Assembly: GCA_036429605.1 (NCBI GenBank)
Contig: JAVFKD010000004.1
Span: forward strand, 124,001 to 188,000
DNA from: Cladobotryum mycophilum
Taxonomy: Eukaryota; Ascomycota; Sordariomycetes; Hypocreales; Hypocreaceae
Length of the DNA stretch: 64,000 bases
Reading direction: 5' to 3'
This document shows positions 22,870 through 33,668 of this stretch, in pieces. Numbering within the stretch: the first letter of the stretch is position 1; the number at the start of each line of letters is the position of its first letter. A program made the position numbers and the translations under genes. The notes under the pieces are model-generated. The model was not told the origin of the DNA. It did no database searches and saw only the letters and a list, made by a program, of their open reading frames with translations.

Positions 22870-24233
22870 TTATTTTGCGGGGAAAGTGACATTTCCAATC
22901 CATTGTCGAAAGATCGCATCAAACTCCGTGGCACGTTCTTCATGGGGCCAATGGCCAGTTGCAATGGTCTGTTCAACCCATGTATTAGTTTGCTGTCAGA
23001 CAGAGCAACATGGATATTTTCAAGACTTACCGCGTTGTGGTGGTTTGGCAAAAAGTTGTAAGAGCCCAAAATTGTGGCAAAGGTAGCCCAATCCGCTACA
23101 GGGTCATTTTTCGGATAGAGAGAGAATGTAGGCTGAGGTATGGTGTAGTTGCCTTGGGCACGCTCAAACTGCCACGTCTCGTAACGGTTCTTCTGCTGGT
23201 ATCCATTGTAGGCTATGGGACAGTTAGAACCTGTTGAGGTTGATAAACATGCAAATGATACTTACTGTTGAAGAATCCTTGTTTCTTATATGACTCGACC
23301 ATATAATTCTCGACTTTCTGGCTCATGATGCCCGAAAACGGAATCTCGGTGCGGTTGTGCTTCTCATTGTCGACCTTCCATGGGCCCAAGAAGCTGGTTT
23401 GATTCCTCAAGAAGTCGGCGGGGATTTCACTCGTCGCGATCTGAGAAGTAGCCCGAATAACGCTGCGGGGGTCTGCATCCATCTCCACGGCCGCGGTGGT
23501 TGAGTTATTCTGCAAATAGACCTGGTAGCCAAAGCCTGGCACAACGTGGGCCAAGGCCTCAGTTGGGACGAAATCCCCTGCGCTCGACACATACTATTCA
23601 TGAAAAGAATCAGCCAACAATATTGATAGATCATGGGAAAGTACAATCATCTGCTTACCGGAACTACGATGTTGAAAATACCAACAAACCGATCGGGTCG
23701 CATGCGACCAGCTTCCCAGCAAACCTGGGCACCAAAGTCGTTGCCAACACAGACACCGGCATGGACGCCGGCATAGTCCATAATGCAAGAAATATCGTCA
23801 ACGAACTTGATGGCTGCTGTTAGTACTATGGAACATGAAGGTTAGGATCGTGGCGATAAACACGCAGACTTACATCAGGCATGGTGTTGGATGAGTACAG
23901 GTCATCGGGATGTTCAGAATCGCCAAAACCACGGAACTCTGGAATGATCAGGCGATATTCGGATCCCAGTGTCTGGATCTGGTTGCGATACGTCGTCCAG
24001 AGACTGGGCCAGCCATGAAGCATGATAAGAGTCTTCTTTGCCGTTGGGTTGATGTCAATGTAAGCCAACTCGAGTCTGATATCTTTAGGAGTTGCGCCGC
24101 TCCTGTCGGTAGCCTTGCAAAAGACAAAGTTTTTCTTGTAGGCATAAGGGTCGAAGGCCTGGGGTTTCGAAGGTGCCGCAATTGCAGTGCTGGCGAGAGC
24201 CGCGAGGGCGTAGAGACCGAGTGATTGCTTCAT
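22870..24233 (-). CDS. secreted alpha/beta hydrolase, epoxide-hydrolase-like
   Basis: Five exons: 24233-23874, 23816-23659, 23593-23266, 23212-23031 and 22968-22870. The product has a signal peptide (GLYALAALASTAIAAPSK) and alpha/beta-hydrolase features: LIMLHGWPSLWTTYR (oxyanion HGWP), RGFGDSEHP, the nucleophile elbow CVGNDFGAQVCW with the catalytic Asp, and TGHWPHEE with the catalytic His. This is the layout of soluble epoxide hydrolases and haloalkane-dehalogenase-like enzymes, which open epoxides through an Asp ester. The first intron does not join in frame: the donor GTAAGT after Asp120 is phase 0, while every nearby AG acceptor needs phase 1. One base appears to be missing at the junction (GATG expected before GTAAGT). 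The rest of the model is consistent. It could act on products of neighbouring oxidative enzymes, but that is speculation. Confidence 0.8.
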
Positions 24234-24310
24234 CTTAACTTTCCCCAGAAGATGGACGTTGGCTATGATGGTAGAGACTGGCAGTAAGATTGACAAGTTG
24301 GCGAGTGCAA

Positions 24311-24318
24311 TTTATAAA
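24311..24318 (-). promoter_or_regulatory. TATA box of the alpha/beta hydrolase gene
   Basis: The minus strand reads TTTATAAA, about 80 bp upstream of the ATG at 24233. Confidence 0.45.
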
Positions 24319-25637
24319 TCTAAATCGCAGACATGACCTCGGCTTGATCTATCGAGATGGAAACGGGGGAGCCGAGGACGATGCCAAAATTTGCGTTACA
24401 TGTTGGTAGAAAACGCCCTTTGAGCGCAGAATTGACTTGGATAAGACGGCATAGAGTGTTTCAGGACGCCTCGGAAGCAATTGAACTGGGCCACTGTCTT
24501 AGTAGACTGCAATGAGCAATTACACAGTTTGCGTCCCAGCAAACTAGGGTACGATCTATGCAAGTTCAAGCTTAATCTATGGGCCGGGATATCTCCAATC
24601 CCACCCCACAATCCTTCACTGGTGTCGGGACTCGCTACTGAAACGAGAGTGAGTTTAATCACATACATAGACCGAGGTAACAAGGCTCTCATAAAAACAG
24701 GGCACAAAAAAAGCGCCGATATGATGGATATGGTCACTGCGAGACAGGGGAGCACCCGGATTAAGCACTCAAGGAGTTGGGCTGCCGAACATCGCGGCCC
24801 TCGCCCAAAAGGCATAACGGATCTCGGCATTCTTCGACACCAAAATACATCATTAATGGTATCATTAATACTGGTCGTCAAAGCTTTTCGGCCGAAATAA
24901 TGCTCCGTTTGATCGGATTTCGGTGAGAATCTGACCCATTGAGACATTCCAAGCAATGCCCCGTATCCCAACATAGGACTACGGATCGCACTAAAACACA
25001 CTTGTGCTGGAACCCGCTCTGCCAGTTATTAAATAGGAATAGATATCTTCGCAGGTGCCGGCATTTGCAGTGGTAGTAACAGTAAAGTGCCTGGAGAAGG
25101 TTTCTCCGCATCAACTTTACTTGCACCATATCTCAACTAGACCCTAAAGAGTAGGACTATGGGATCATGACACGCCCTTCAATCGGACTACGCGTATGTT
25201 TCGATCCACTGCATCTCATAATTCATGACTAAATGTCGCATACCCCGTCAAATGGTCACCTTGAGTGGCATTTTGTACCTGAGAAAGGGCGTATGAATTA
25301 CTCGTCTAGGCTAGGACTTCGGTCACTTTACGAGCCATGGATGTTCTGGGCGTTCTGTGGCCAATGCAGAAGCCCAGCCGTGGATCGCCATGGTTCCCAT
25401 TCCGGCCTTCGGCCCGCTGCTCAGATGGAGTAAGCTATTTAACACTTGCCAAAACTACACCGAGGTCTTGGAGTGTCACGCGAGTCAAAGATTACTTGTA
25501 GAAGCAAGTCCATCTATGGAACTAACCCATGATCAATTGTCTGCACCGAGGCAAGCCAGTCTTAATTCAAGGTACCCGACATACCTGGGGGGCGTTACTG
25601 GGAAAAATAAAGAAATCGACACAACCCTGACCTCGGA
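24319..25637. other. intergenic, 1.3 kb
   Basis: A 201-codon minus-strand ORF (24396-25001) lacks family features and is treated as chance. Nothing else is seen. Confidence 0.4.
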
Positions 25638-26471
25638 TTAAACAGTTAATGTTGGCAGTTCCAAGCTAATTTGATCGAAGCAGGGCAGCCCATCTTGCAG
25701 CGGAAGATAACCATCCTGATCCATATAAATGCTGGTTAATGCCAGGTATGGGACCAATAAATATGCAATGACCCATTCTAGAATGCCAACCAAAAACAAG
25801 AATTTGTGGGCAAAGAGTGCCACGAAGATGATGACGAGAACCCATTCGCTGACCAGTAGGCCATATATAACGAAGTTTTTGAACTCGGCCGAGTTAATCC
25901 GGGTAGCGGAACGGTGGTCTATTCTCTTCGGATGCCGCAGCAGCAAATCCGTCACAACGGTGAAAGTTGCCGTAAACAGCATGCCGGCACAAAAGATGTG
26001 GAGGAAAACGATGTGGACAACACGGAAATGGTATACGTCGAGGACTGAGACCAAGACAAGACCCAACCCAGCGGCAATGCCGGAGACAACCGCGGCTCCG
26101 GAGCATACTCGGCCGAATATCAGATTTAAGCGTTGAAGCCTCTGGGACCATAGAAAATGGATCCGCAGAAGGGTAACCCAGAAGGCACCGATTGTGACAG
26201 CACACCCCGTAATGAAAAGAGGTTTCAGGCGAAAGCCGCCAATATCAGATATGTATCTATAGGAACGGAGACTGTCAGCCTACTATAAAACACGGTGAAT
26301 GATATTGACGCACGCAATTCTAGGCTGCGATTGCGATGGAAATATTGGTCGACCGTTGGCAAGCCAGTAAACCAAGAGAAAGGAGATTGTGAGGGTCCAT
26401 GCGCCAGCTGATATAAAGGGGAAAGCTCGATATGGGAAGCGCCAGTTTGTCAAGATTTTAATAAGATTCAT
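25638..26471 (-). CDS. Frag1/DRAM/Sfk1 family membrane protein
   Basis: Two exons, 26471-26314 and 26256-25638, giving 258 residues. The intron (GTGCGT donor, CTATAG acceptor) restores the family block IAYISDIGGF, where the Tyr-Ile-Ser-Asp-Ile-Gly motif is diagnostic for Frag1/DRAM/Sfk1 proteins. About six membrane helices are visible (ISAGAWTLTISFLLVYWLA, VVHIVFLHIFCAGMLFTATF, LLVSEWVLVIIFVALFAHKF and others). Members act at the plasma membrane, Golgi or lysosome/vacuole in lipid organisation, GPI-anchor maturation or autophagy; which one applies here is open. An alternative start at 26504 adds 11 residues. The gene is head-to-head with an MGDG-synthase-like gene across 392 bp. Confidence 0.85.
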
Positions 26472-26863
26472 ACGACCCGTGTACCACATTTGAGTTGCGA
26501 GCAAACAGTGAGTGAGGGCCCTAGTACGATGACCAGTGCGCGAGCGACGCGAGCCTGTATATATAATTATATTGATATGGATCTATACCATCAACGTGCC
26601 TCAATAACGTGACCAAGCTATTTGATGGCAGTGGCTAAGTATTGCTGGAGAGCTCCAGTTGCGGCCGCATCGACTGCGCAAACCGTCAGCTTACAATAGC
26701 CACAGACATTCAACAATGGAAGGCAACATGCGAACCGCTTTTCAGCTGCGCCTGATAAAGAATCCACTTTGAAGAAGGCAGTATGTCTCCCTGCAGAATG
26801 CAATATGTGCGGCCGATACGACAAGCATTGAACGATCAACTCAACACCATCGCCAAATAGAAC
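26472..26863. promoter_or_regulatory. bidirectional promoter, Frag1-like and MGDG-synthase-like genes
   Basis: A 392-bp gap between two divergent start codons, with a TATATATAATTA element at about 26558-26569 that would suit the minus-strand gene. Confidence 0.5.
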
Positions 26864-28240
26864 ATGACTACCAGGGAACGGAAAGCAATCATCATCAGCG
26901 CCAGCGTCGGAGCAGGACACGATGCCGTGGCAGCCGTATACGCATCGCGATTGCGCGCTGTAGGCTTCACTGTAATCAGGAAAGACTTTGCTTTCGCCGT
27001 GCCGACCATGGCAAGGCTGGTATTGCACAATTTCTACGCGCCACAGGTACAACATGCACCTGATAGCTTCACCTGGATGATAGAAATGTTACAGCGTCCG
27101 ACCTGGGTGTCAGCTATTATTCATTTGACATGTGTTTTTGCAGCACCAACGGTCTTGGGATGGATTGCCGATGCCTGCTCTAGAGGTGACACAGAGTCCC
27201 GAAGCGACGAAGAAATTGACGGAGAACAAGTCGATCTTATTGTTACAACTTATCCGATGGCGGCTCAGACGATGGGGCTCCTCAGATCAAGAGGTTGGCT
27301 AAATGCACCTGTAATTGGACATGTCACCGATCCTGGATTCCATCCTCTTTGGTTTCATCTTGGGGTAGACCTACATCTTGCTTCTTTACCGGAAACAGTG
27401 CAAAAGGCGAATGCATTGGGCTACCAGTGCACCAGGATAGACCCGCTTGTCCAGACAGCGCTTCCGAAGTCGTTGTTGGAGAATGAGCGACTCTCATTCC
27501 GCCGACGTCTTGGTCTCGAGCCGCGGGCAGTTGTTGCTCTCATTACAACCGGATCTCTTGGCCTTGGTACAATTGAAGACACCGTCAAAGCTGTCCTCTC
27601 CCATTCTACTATCATAGCTGTGGTCATGTGTGGTCAAGATGGCGCGTTGAGAAAGAGACTTGAGCAGTATGGCCGTGTCATTCCATTTGGCTGGCAGGAG
27701 AACATGACAGGCTTCTATGCCGCCGCAGACATATTGGTTCACAATGCAAGTTACATGGCAGAAGAAGGTAGAGCGATTGGTCTCCCGCTGGTGACTTACA
27801 ATCCCCTCCCTGGCCACGGACTGCTCACTGCCGCTGCCTACGAGCGAGCTGGTTTGTCAGAGTGGCCCAAGACGCCATTTCAACTTGCAACAGCGATTGA
27901 TGACGCATTCAAAACAAATCCGAAACCTTCCAACGTCAATAATAATTGGCTAGAATGTGCGAGGGATGCCGTTCATGTTGCTGGAGGGGTCGCAAACCAC
28001 GCTGCAAGCGACCAAGTGATCCGACAAAGTCGTGTTTCCATAATCCTCCTCAAGGCAGCTTGCATCATCCTTGCGAATGCGTTTTATGCCTTGATACTAC
28101 CGGTATGGTTAACTGTTCTCACATACATTCTACTCCGATCTATGATGAACACCCGCCTCTACCGGATGATGGCAGTGCTTTCTATCGTGCTTTTTCTCGT
28201 CGTCGGCTCCTTTAGCACAAAGCCCTCGATGTCTCTTTAG
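26864..28240 (+). CDS. MGDG-synthase/MurG-like glycosyltransferase (GT28 type) with C-terminal membrane segments
   Basis: Single exon of 458 residues. The start IIISASVGAGHDAVA matches the N-terminal motif of monogalactosyldiacylglycerol synthases. The PVIGHVTDPGFHPLWFH segment follows, and the nucleotide-sugar half has ALITTGSLGLG, ADILVHNASYMAEEGRAIGLPLVTYNPLPGHG, a GT-B donor-binding pattern. The last 80 residues add two hydrophobic segments (ILLKAACIILANAFYALIL, MMAVLSIVLFLVVGSF) that would anchor it to a membrane. Classical members move galactose or glucose from a UDP-sugar to diacylglycerol, in plastids and some bacteria. In a fungus the lipid acceptor is unknown, and a bacterial-origin transfer is plausible but untested. 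The gene is intact. Confidence 0.85.
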   Translation: MTTRERKAIIISASVGAGHDAVAAVYASRLRAVGFTVIRKDFAFAVPTMARLVLHNFYAPQVQHAPDSFTWMIEMLQRPTWVSAIIHLTCVFAAPTVLGWIADACSRGDTESRSDEEIDGEQVDLIVTTYPMAAQTMGLLRSRGWLNAPVIGHVTDPGFHPLWFHLGVDLHLASLPETVQKANALGYQCTRIDPLVQTALPKSLLENERLSFRRRLGLEPRAVVALITTGSLGLGTIEDTVKAVLSHSTIIAVVMCGQDGALRKRLEQYGRVIPFGWQENMTGFYAAADILVHNASYMAEEGRAIGLPLVTYNPLPGHGLLTAAAYERAGLSEWPKTPFQLATAIDDAFKTNPKPSNVNNNWLECARDAVHVAGGVANHAASDQVIRQSRVSIILLKAACIILANAFYALILPVWLTVLTYILLRSMMNTRLYRMMAVLSIVLFLVVGSFSTKPSMSL

Positions 28241-29577
28241 CTTCAGAAAGATACCCCTAGCAATGGCAGCTACAGCTAGAATATGGTCATGCGATCAATT
28301 GCTGCCTTTGGTTTCAATCTGCGCATCGAAGGATTTGAGAATTGCGTCAGTGAGCCAGCTGAGATGTTATTAGTCGCCAATACGATATTAATATCTTCTC
28401 TACTATGCCTCTCCCCTCACTGAAAGTCAGTATTGTTAGCCACTGCCAACCAGACTAACCTCAAGATTTATCTTGGACCAAAACGACAAACCAAGCGTGC
28501 AAAGCCGGTGGAAAATATACATTCATTTTAACCGAAATTTACTATAGTTTATTTTCACTGCGACTGGAAAAAATAATTGGCGATGAAGTAACCGTCAGAT
28601 ATGTCATGGGTGCTGCACCGCTCTCACATTTCCCAAACACATGATGGTCTTTCTGGTCACCAAAATTGGGCGTCAACTTCTATTCAGCAGGCCGCCGATG
28701 TACTAAAAGAAACAATCTATGTTCAACAAGTCTCACCCATGATTAATAGACATGAGGGGAACGCCAACGCTAATGGGGTGGATAGCTGGTATCGCCAATC
28801 GATCTGGATCTTCATATCGTGCCTCTCAATTCCGCGAAAGGTATATTTTGGGAGCTCTAACATGAACTTTAAGGAATTCAAAATATCGATGGCTCATGAT
28901 TAGGCGCGGTTGTTCCCGACACTTCTAGCAATCGGACGTCCACATCGCTCCATCGTTCTCCCATTAGCGAACGGATGGTCAAACCTCAGTACGCAATGGG
29001 CCGCGCAGCGCACGATGTGACAGTGTTTGATGCAGAAATGCAGGGGTATTGCGGCGCAGCATCTGCAGCGATGGCTGAGTTCATTCTGCAAAGCAATCCT
29101 ACGAACACGACCAACACACCAATCAGCTCCATTAATTACCCTCCAACACAAAATGCCTCTTTTTTGGTGTATCCCCCCAGCGGCTCATGAAATTGCTCAG
29201 ATGTCCTCATTTTCACTGGAGGTCTCTGGGTTTTTCCTCCTTTTACAATCCTGTTGCTGTATGTTTTTGACTAGCCAAAGGGCAAGATGATTTATTGACT
29301 GTTGCAAAACCACACAAATGGAGTGAGATGTTCTTTTTGTTGCAAGCTGTACTACATTAGTTGCCAATGAATGGAAGATAATACAATGTGTCATGGGATC
29401 AGGCTGGGCTAGACATGCAACTTCTGGTGGTGTGGCCGCCCTCCTCCCTGGCCACACCGTGAAGCCTCTAAGCCAGCTCTGTGGTGTTTCAACCCGAAAA
29501 TAGGTAATAGGGTGCCTCCTCGTCGCACATTTGTGCCAAGTGAGCCTTGCCAAAGGCCGCTGTGTTGGCCATCAGGG
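28241..29577. other. intergenic, 1.3 kb
   Basis: Short ORFs only (for example 28601-28903, plus strand), none protein-like. No repeats were noticed. Confidence 0.4.
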
Positions 29578-29586
29578 TATATATAT
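29578..29586 (+). promoter_or_regulatory. TATA box of the T5orf172 gene
   Basis: TATATATAT about 100 bp upstream of the ATG at 29684. Confidence 0.5.
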
Positions 29587-29683
29587 GCAGCCAATTACCA
29601 GTTGAGTGTTTTTAACTCCATGAAAAGAAGCACACCCTGCTATCAGTACATGCCATTTCTGCATCTACAGTTTAAAGCAAAAA

Positions 29684-30802
29684 ATGATCAATTCGCCTCA
29701 TCCAGCTGCATGGCCCGACAAGGCCGAAGAGCTTCGTCGAATGCTTGCCATTCATGAAGGGCCTATCCTTACCTGCCATGGCCAGACAACAAAGAAAGCC
29801 GACTGCATGGTTCATATCAGCAGAGCCAATTCGACAAATGTTGAGAAGCTTCTTGACAGGGTCATTGCCCAGGGCAATTTGAGCACAGCACGAACCCTGC
29901 TCAGTGAGCTGTCAAGTTTGGTCTTGTGCCGAAGATATCATCAAGATCAAGGGAAGACACTATTATCTAAGTGGGAAGATGCACTAGCCGCAGCAGAGAA
30001 GCGACAACTTGCGGCGGCTGAATCCACAGCAGAAACGGATGGCTCTAACGAGACCATGGAAGAAATGGAGACAGAGGAGGAAATCAGTCATGTGAAGAAA
30101 GAATTCAAGGTTGAAGATGAAGAATCCCTTGGAACCGTCCATATGGAAGATGAATTGTCTGATGATTCCAAGATCAGTACCACATCTTCTACTCCAACGG
30201 CAGATTCGAGCGTAGATTCTGAATCTGAAGTGGATGATTCTGAATCAACAATTATACAACACGAATTCGAGCCATTTGGGGCCGAGCTATCAATCAGGAA
30301 GATCAACTCGAACGTCAAAGAAAAGCTTCTTAGCTCTCTCCAGCCAACTGAAAGCAAGGCCGCGGCCAATCCAGGCTACATCTACGTCTACACATTCCCC
30401 AGCGAATATCGCGCCGCGGAACCCTACCTCAAAATCGGCTACACATCCAATCTTACACGCCGCATGGCCCAATGGCGCAACGCCTGTGGCTACGAGCCCA
30501 AAGTGCTGAGCGAGTTCCTCGCAGAGCTCCACATCCGAGTCGAGCGACTTGTTCACACACAGTTGCGCAATCGTCGCATGCGTGAGATTGATTGTCCCGG
30601 GTGTGGACGATCACATTACGAGTGGTTTGATGCGAGCGCAAGCAAGGTCGCGGCGGCGGTGGCGCTCTGGACAGACTGGACCAGAAGACAGCCTTATGGT
30701 GAAGACGGCAAGCTGAAGGAAGAGTGGGTGAAGATGTTGAATGATGTCGATCTAGATGATTCAAACTGTTGGGAGAAGTTCGTCAACGGCGGCGACAGGT
30801 AA
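29684..30802 (+). CDS. T5orf172-domain (GIY-YIG-like) protein
   Basis: Single exon of 372 residues. The C-terminal domain (about residues 230-335) begins GYIYVYTFPSEYR and continues YLKIGYTSNLTRRMAQWR, the Gly-Tyr-Ile-Tyr and Lys-Ile-Gly-Tyr-Thr pattern of the T5orf172/DUF1766 branch of the GIY-YIG superfamily. The later HIRVERLVHTQLRNRRM carries the expected Glu, and CPGCGRSHYEWF is a Cys-rich finish. The N-terminal third is helical and the middle (about 120-210) is a strongly acidic Ser/Glu/Asp linker. GIY-YIG domains are nucleases, but fungal T5orf172 proteins are uncharacterised and nuclease activity is not assured. The family is often seen with phage or lineage-specific genes and is amplified in some fungi. 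Confidence 0.85.
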   Translation: MINSPHPAAWPDKAEELRRMLAIHEGPILTCHGQTTKKADCMVHISRANSTNVEKLLDRVIAQGNLSTARTLLSELSSLVLCRRYHQDQGKTLLSKWEDALAAAEKRQLAAAESTAETDGSNETMEEMETEEEISHVKKEFKVEDEESLGTVHMEDELSDDSKISTTSSTPTADSSVDSESEVDDSESTIIQHEFEPFGAELSIRKINSNVKEKLLSSLQPTESKAAANPGYIYVYTFPSEYRAAEPYLKIGYTSNLTRRMAQWRNACGYEPKVLSEFLAELHIRVERLVHTQLRNRRMREIDCPGCGRSHYEWFDASASKVAAAVALWTDWTRRQPYGEDGKLKEEWVKMLNDVDLDDSNCWEKFVNGGDR

Positions 30803-31461
30803 GCATGTTTGGTGTAACGAATGATGGTTTGTACGACTAGATGTGATACCCGGTGTTGTGTTTTTTGTTGTGTTTTGGGGGATATATGTAACATTGTCAT
30901 TTCAGAATGAAGTTCGAATCTATATAATCAGTACAAAATATTACATATACTCAACTACACTCTTATAGATTTGTGACAGAGCGAATGATGGTCGACTTAC
31001 AGATGTGAGGCCTGAATCTCGGCGCCATCCACACGCGAACGAATCCCACTGTAGCATCGTAATCTCCCAGGTGCAGGTTTCACCCCGCAATGTTCCAAAC
31101 ATTGCCTTCATTTATTGACAGGGTCACCCGGACGCCTGAAAAACGCGTGCAGGTTATGCTTGCAGTGACGTGGCATCTGAATGCTCCCTGCAAAAAAAGA
31201 GCTTTGCACAGGCAGGGAGGCCGCCATAGGCAATTAAAACACTTTGTAATCCCGTTTTCATTGGGCATACACGTGGATTCTCAGCAAATAAGTGGGTATC
31301 TTACTGCTTGGACACCAGAATGAGGCTACAATTACTTTCGACCCCGGACCCCAAACACAGGATTCATTCATTTTGCCTACATTTCCGCCCAAACCTGCCT
31401 CGCTCTCTCAACAGGTTTTCCGGTTCGTTGATATTATTCTCAAGGCTTCAAGACATCCCTG
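30803..31461. other. intergenic
   Basis: 3' flank of the T5orf172 gene and promoter of the HET gene. No gene is seen. Confidence 0.4.
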
Positions 31462-33243
31462 ATGAGACTCATAAACGTGCACAATTATCAGCTCGAGCTC
31501 TTTAACGACTCAAGCATCCCTCCGTATGCAATTCTGTCCCATACTTGGGGCAAGAATGAGGTTACCTATCTTCAATTGCAGCCGTCCTCGCGACGCAATG
31601 GACCAGACAAGCGCTCCATCGAAAGCTCCAAGGACACCACCTACCGAAAAGTAATCTTCACATGCAAGCAAGCCATACGCGACGGGTTAGACTATGCATG
31701 GATCGACACTTGCTGCATCAACAAGTCTAGCAGCGCAGAATTGTCGGAAGCCATCAATTCCATGTTCCACTGGTATCATCAAGCGAGAGTCTGCTACGCT
31801 TATCTATCAGATGTAAGCGACATCAAGAATCCTGAAGCGAACAAGTCGGAATTTAGAACCAGCAAATGGTTCACTCGAGGCTGGACACTTCAAGAGCTTC
31901 TAGCCCCGAGTGAGCTTCGCTTTTATTCCCGCGACTGGAAGCTCATCAGCCCCATCACTTCGCTTTATGAGACGATCAAGGACATTACAGGCATTGAAAC
32001 GGTATATCTAACAAAGGACTCGCATTCAACTTTCATGTTCCGTCATGCCAGCGTCGCCACCAGGATGAGCTGGGCAGCAAAGCGAAAGACGACAAGAGTT
32101 GAAGATATGGCCTATTGCCTTTTTGGTATCTTCGATGTTAACATGCCACTGTTGTATGGGGAGGGCAAAAATGCTTTCCTTCGCCTACAGGAAGAAATTA
32201 TGAAGAAATCAGACGATGAAACAATACTAGCATGGGGATAGGGCGAGGGTGAGTATTATAACACACCATTTGAGCATGGATATCTCGCAGCATCTCCAGC
32301 AAATTTTCTTGGTTGTCGCAATCTAGTGCCATGGCCAAGCGTCGATCAGGGCACGGCGTTCTCGATCACCAATAGAGGACTTCAAGTTACAGTCCCCATA
32401 CGGCAGGTTAATGGAAACAACTACAATGCGATTCTTCGATGCAGCAGAGATACAGAAGACAATGAAGCTATCGCCCTTCCCCTAGTAAAGCTTGAGAACA
32501 GCGGGGACAGTTGGAACGATATCAGCTGCTACTCACGAACAGACAGAGCTCCGCACAATATCGCAGCTGAGGGCTATTCTGAGTGGCCGACAACAATCCG
32601 GATTGCCAATCGCCCCTGGTGGCCAAGTACAGTTCTCAGTCGATCTGGGAAACAGCTAGTGTATTTCCGCAAACTACCTGTGGGCTGTTCGATTGTAAAT
32701 GTCTCGCATGTTGGCGAACTATTGCCCCGCTCCAATATCATCTCTATTGGGGCCGATGATATCTCTCAGCCACGCTTCATACATGTGTGGTCTTCGTCCC
32801 GCGGAGGTCTCATGATTCGCCTGCAGTGGAGGGGAAATGGAATGGGGTGGGACTGCGGCATCGCAGCAATGAAGCTAAAGAAAAACACCAAGATAACAGG
32901 GCGAAGAGCAACTCAGCAGTTGAGTCAAATACCATTTAAAAATAGCATTCGTATAGACGGCTGCCTATTCGACATACGCCTGCTGAAAGAGAAGGTTTTT
33001 GGAAGAGAGTTGATGGTTATTGACTTGACTGAGAAGCAGCTACGAGCATTCGTTTGGGCCAATGCATTGTCTGAGAAATTTGCCATGGGCGAAAGGGTGG
33101 AACAAGCATTAATTTGGGCCGGTGCCCTATCTAACTTGTTATATACAGCTTCAGATGATGTAGCTATTGTAGGTTTGGTGGGCTTCCTTGGAGTTCTAAG
33201 CATTGGAGGGTATGGTAACATGGGTCCTATAGTGGCATCGTAA
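31462..33243 (+). pseudogene. HET-domain protein gene interrupted by an in-frame TAG
   Basis: One continuous frame of 594 codons carries a single internal stop, TAG at 32239-32241, after residue 259. The first part is a canonical HET domain: YAILSHTWG at 22-30, AWIDTCCINKSS at 79-90, RGWTLQELLAPSELRFYS, and VEDMAYCLFGIFDVNMPLLYGEG. The frame then resumes with the typical post-HET block (HGYLAASPANF) and a C-terminal region ending in hydrophobic Gly-rich sequence. HET proteins trigger cell death on non-self fusion in filamentous ascomycetes. No splice pair removes the stop without deleting conserved HET residues. The allele may be null, may make only the HET domain, or may be misread by the assembly. 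Loss alleles at HET loci are common. Confidence 0.8.
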
Positions 33244-33668
33244 CACCAGAAGGAAAACTTCCTGAGTCTCCTGGGCATCAACGTAAGGTATTTAAATCTT
33301 GACACTTTCAATATTCCAGTTTACCGAAAAGCTATGAGGCTAGTTCTTATTCAGCGGTATCAGGATGGTAAGTGATGATCTGTAAAGTCACTTTTACGGC
33401 AGACAGGATGCCTACCATGGCGCTTTGTGTTCTGGGATCATACAGTGACATCTTATGAGATCAATTTTATCATCTTTTACCCAGTTTATCACTGCCTTCC
33501 TAACGCCCATGTGGCTTTCGAGATGCGTAGCCATTTAACATGTGTGCATGGAAGCACTGAGATTGATATGGCGTGAGATCTAGGCATTCAAGTAGCTGGT
33601 AGTAATTGAGAATACAAAGTCCATTTATCGGTTCCTACAATATTTTCTCAGCTTCAGAATCAAGGCAA
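33244..33668. other. intergenic between convergent genes
   Basis: A 425-bp gap between the 3' ends of the HET gene and the CAX gene. No gene is seen. Confidence 0.4.

Noticed and set aside
24396..25001. 201-codon minus-strand ORF with a hydrophobic patch
   Set aside because: Looks like a chance frame: no family pattern, and a plus-strand ORF shadows it.
30900..30925. TTCGAATC, resembling a tRNA T-arm
   Set aside because: No matching stems or anticodon arm around it; not a tRNA.
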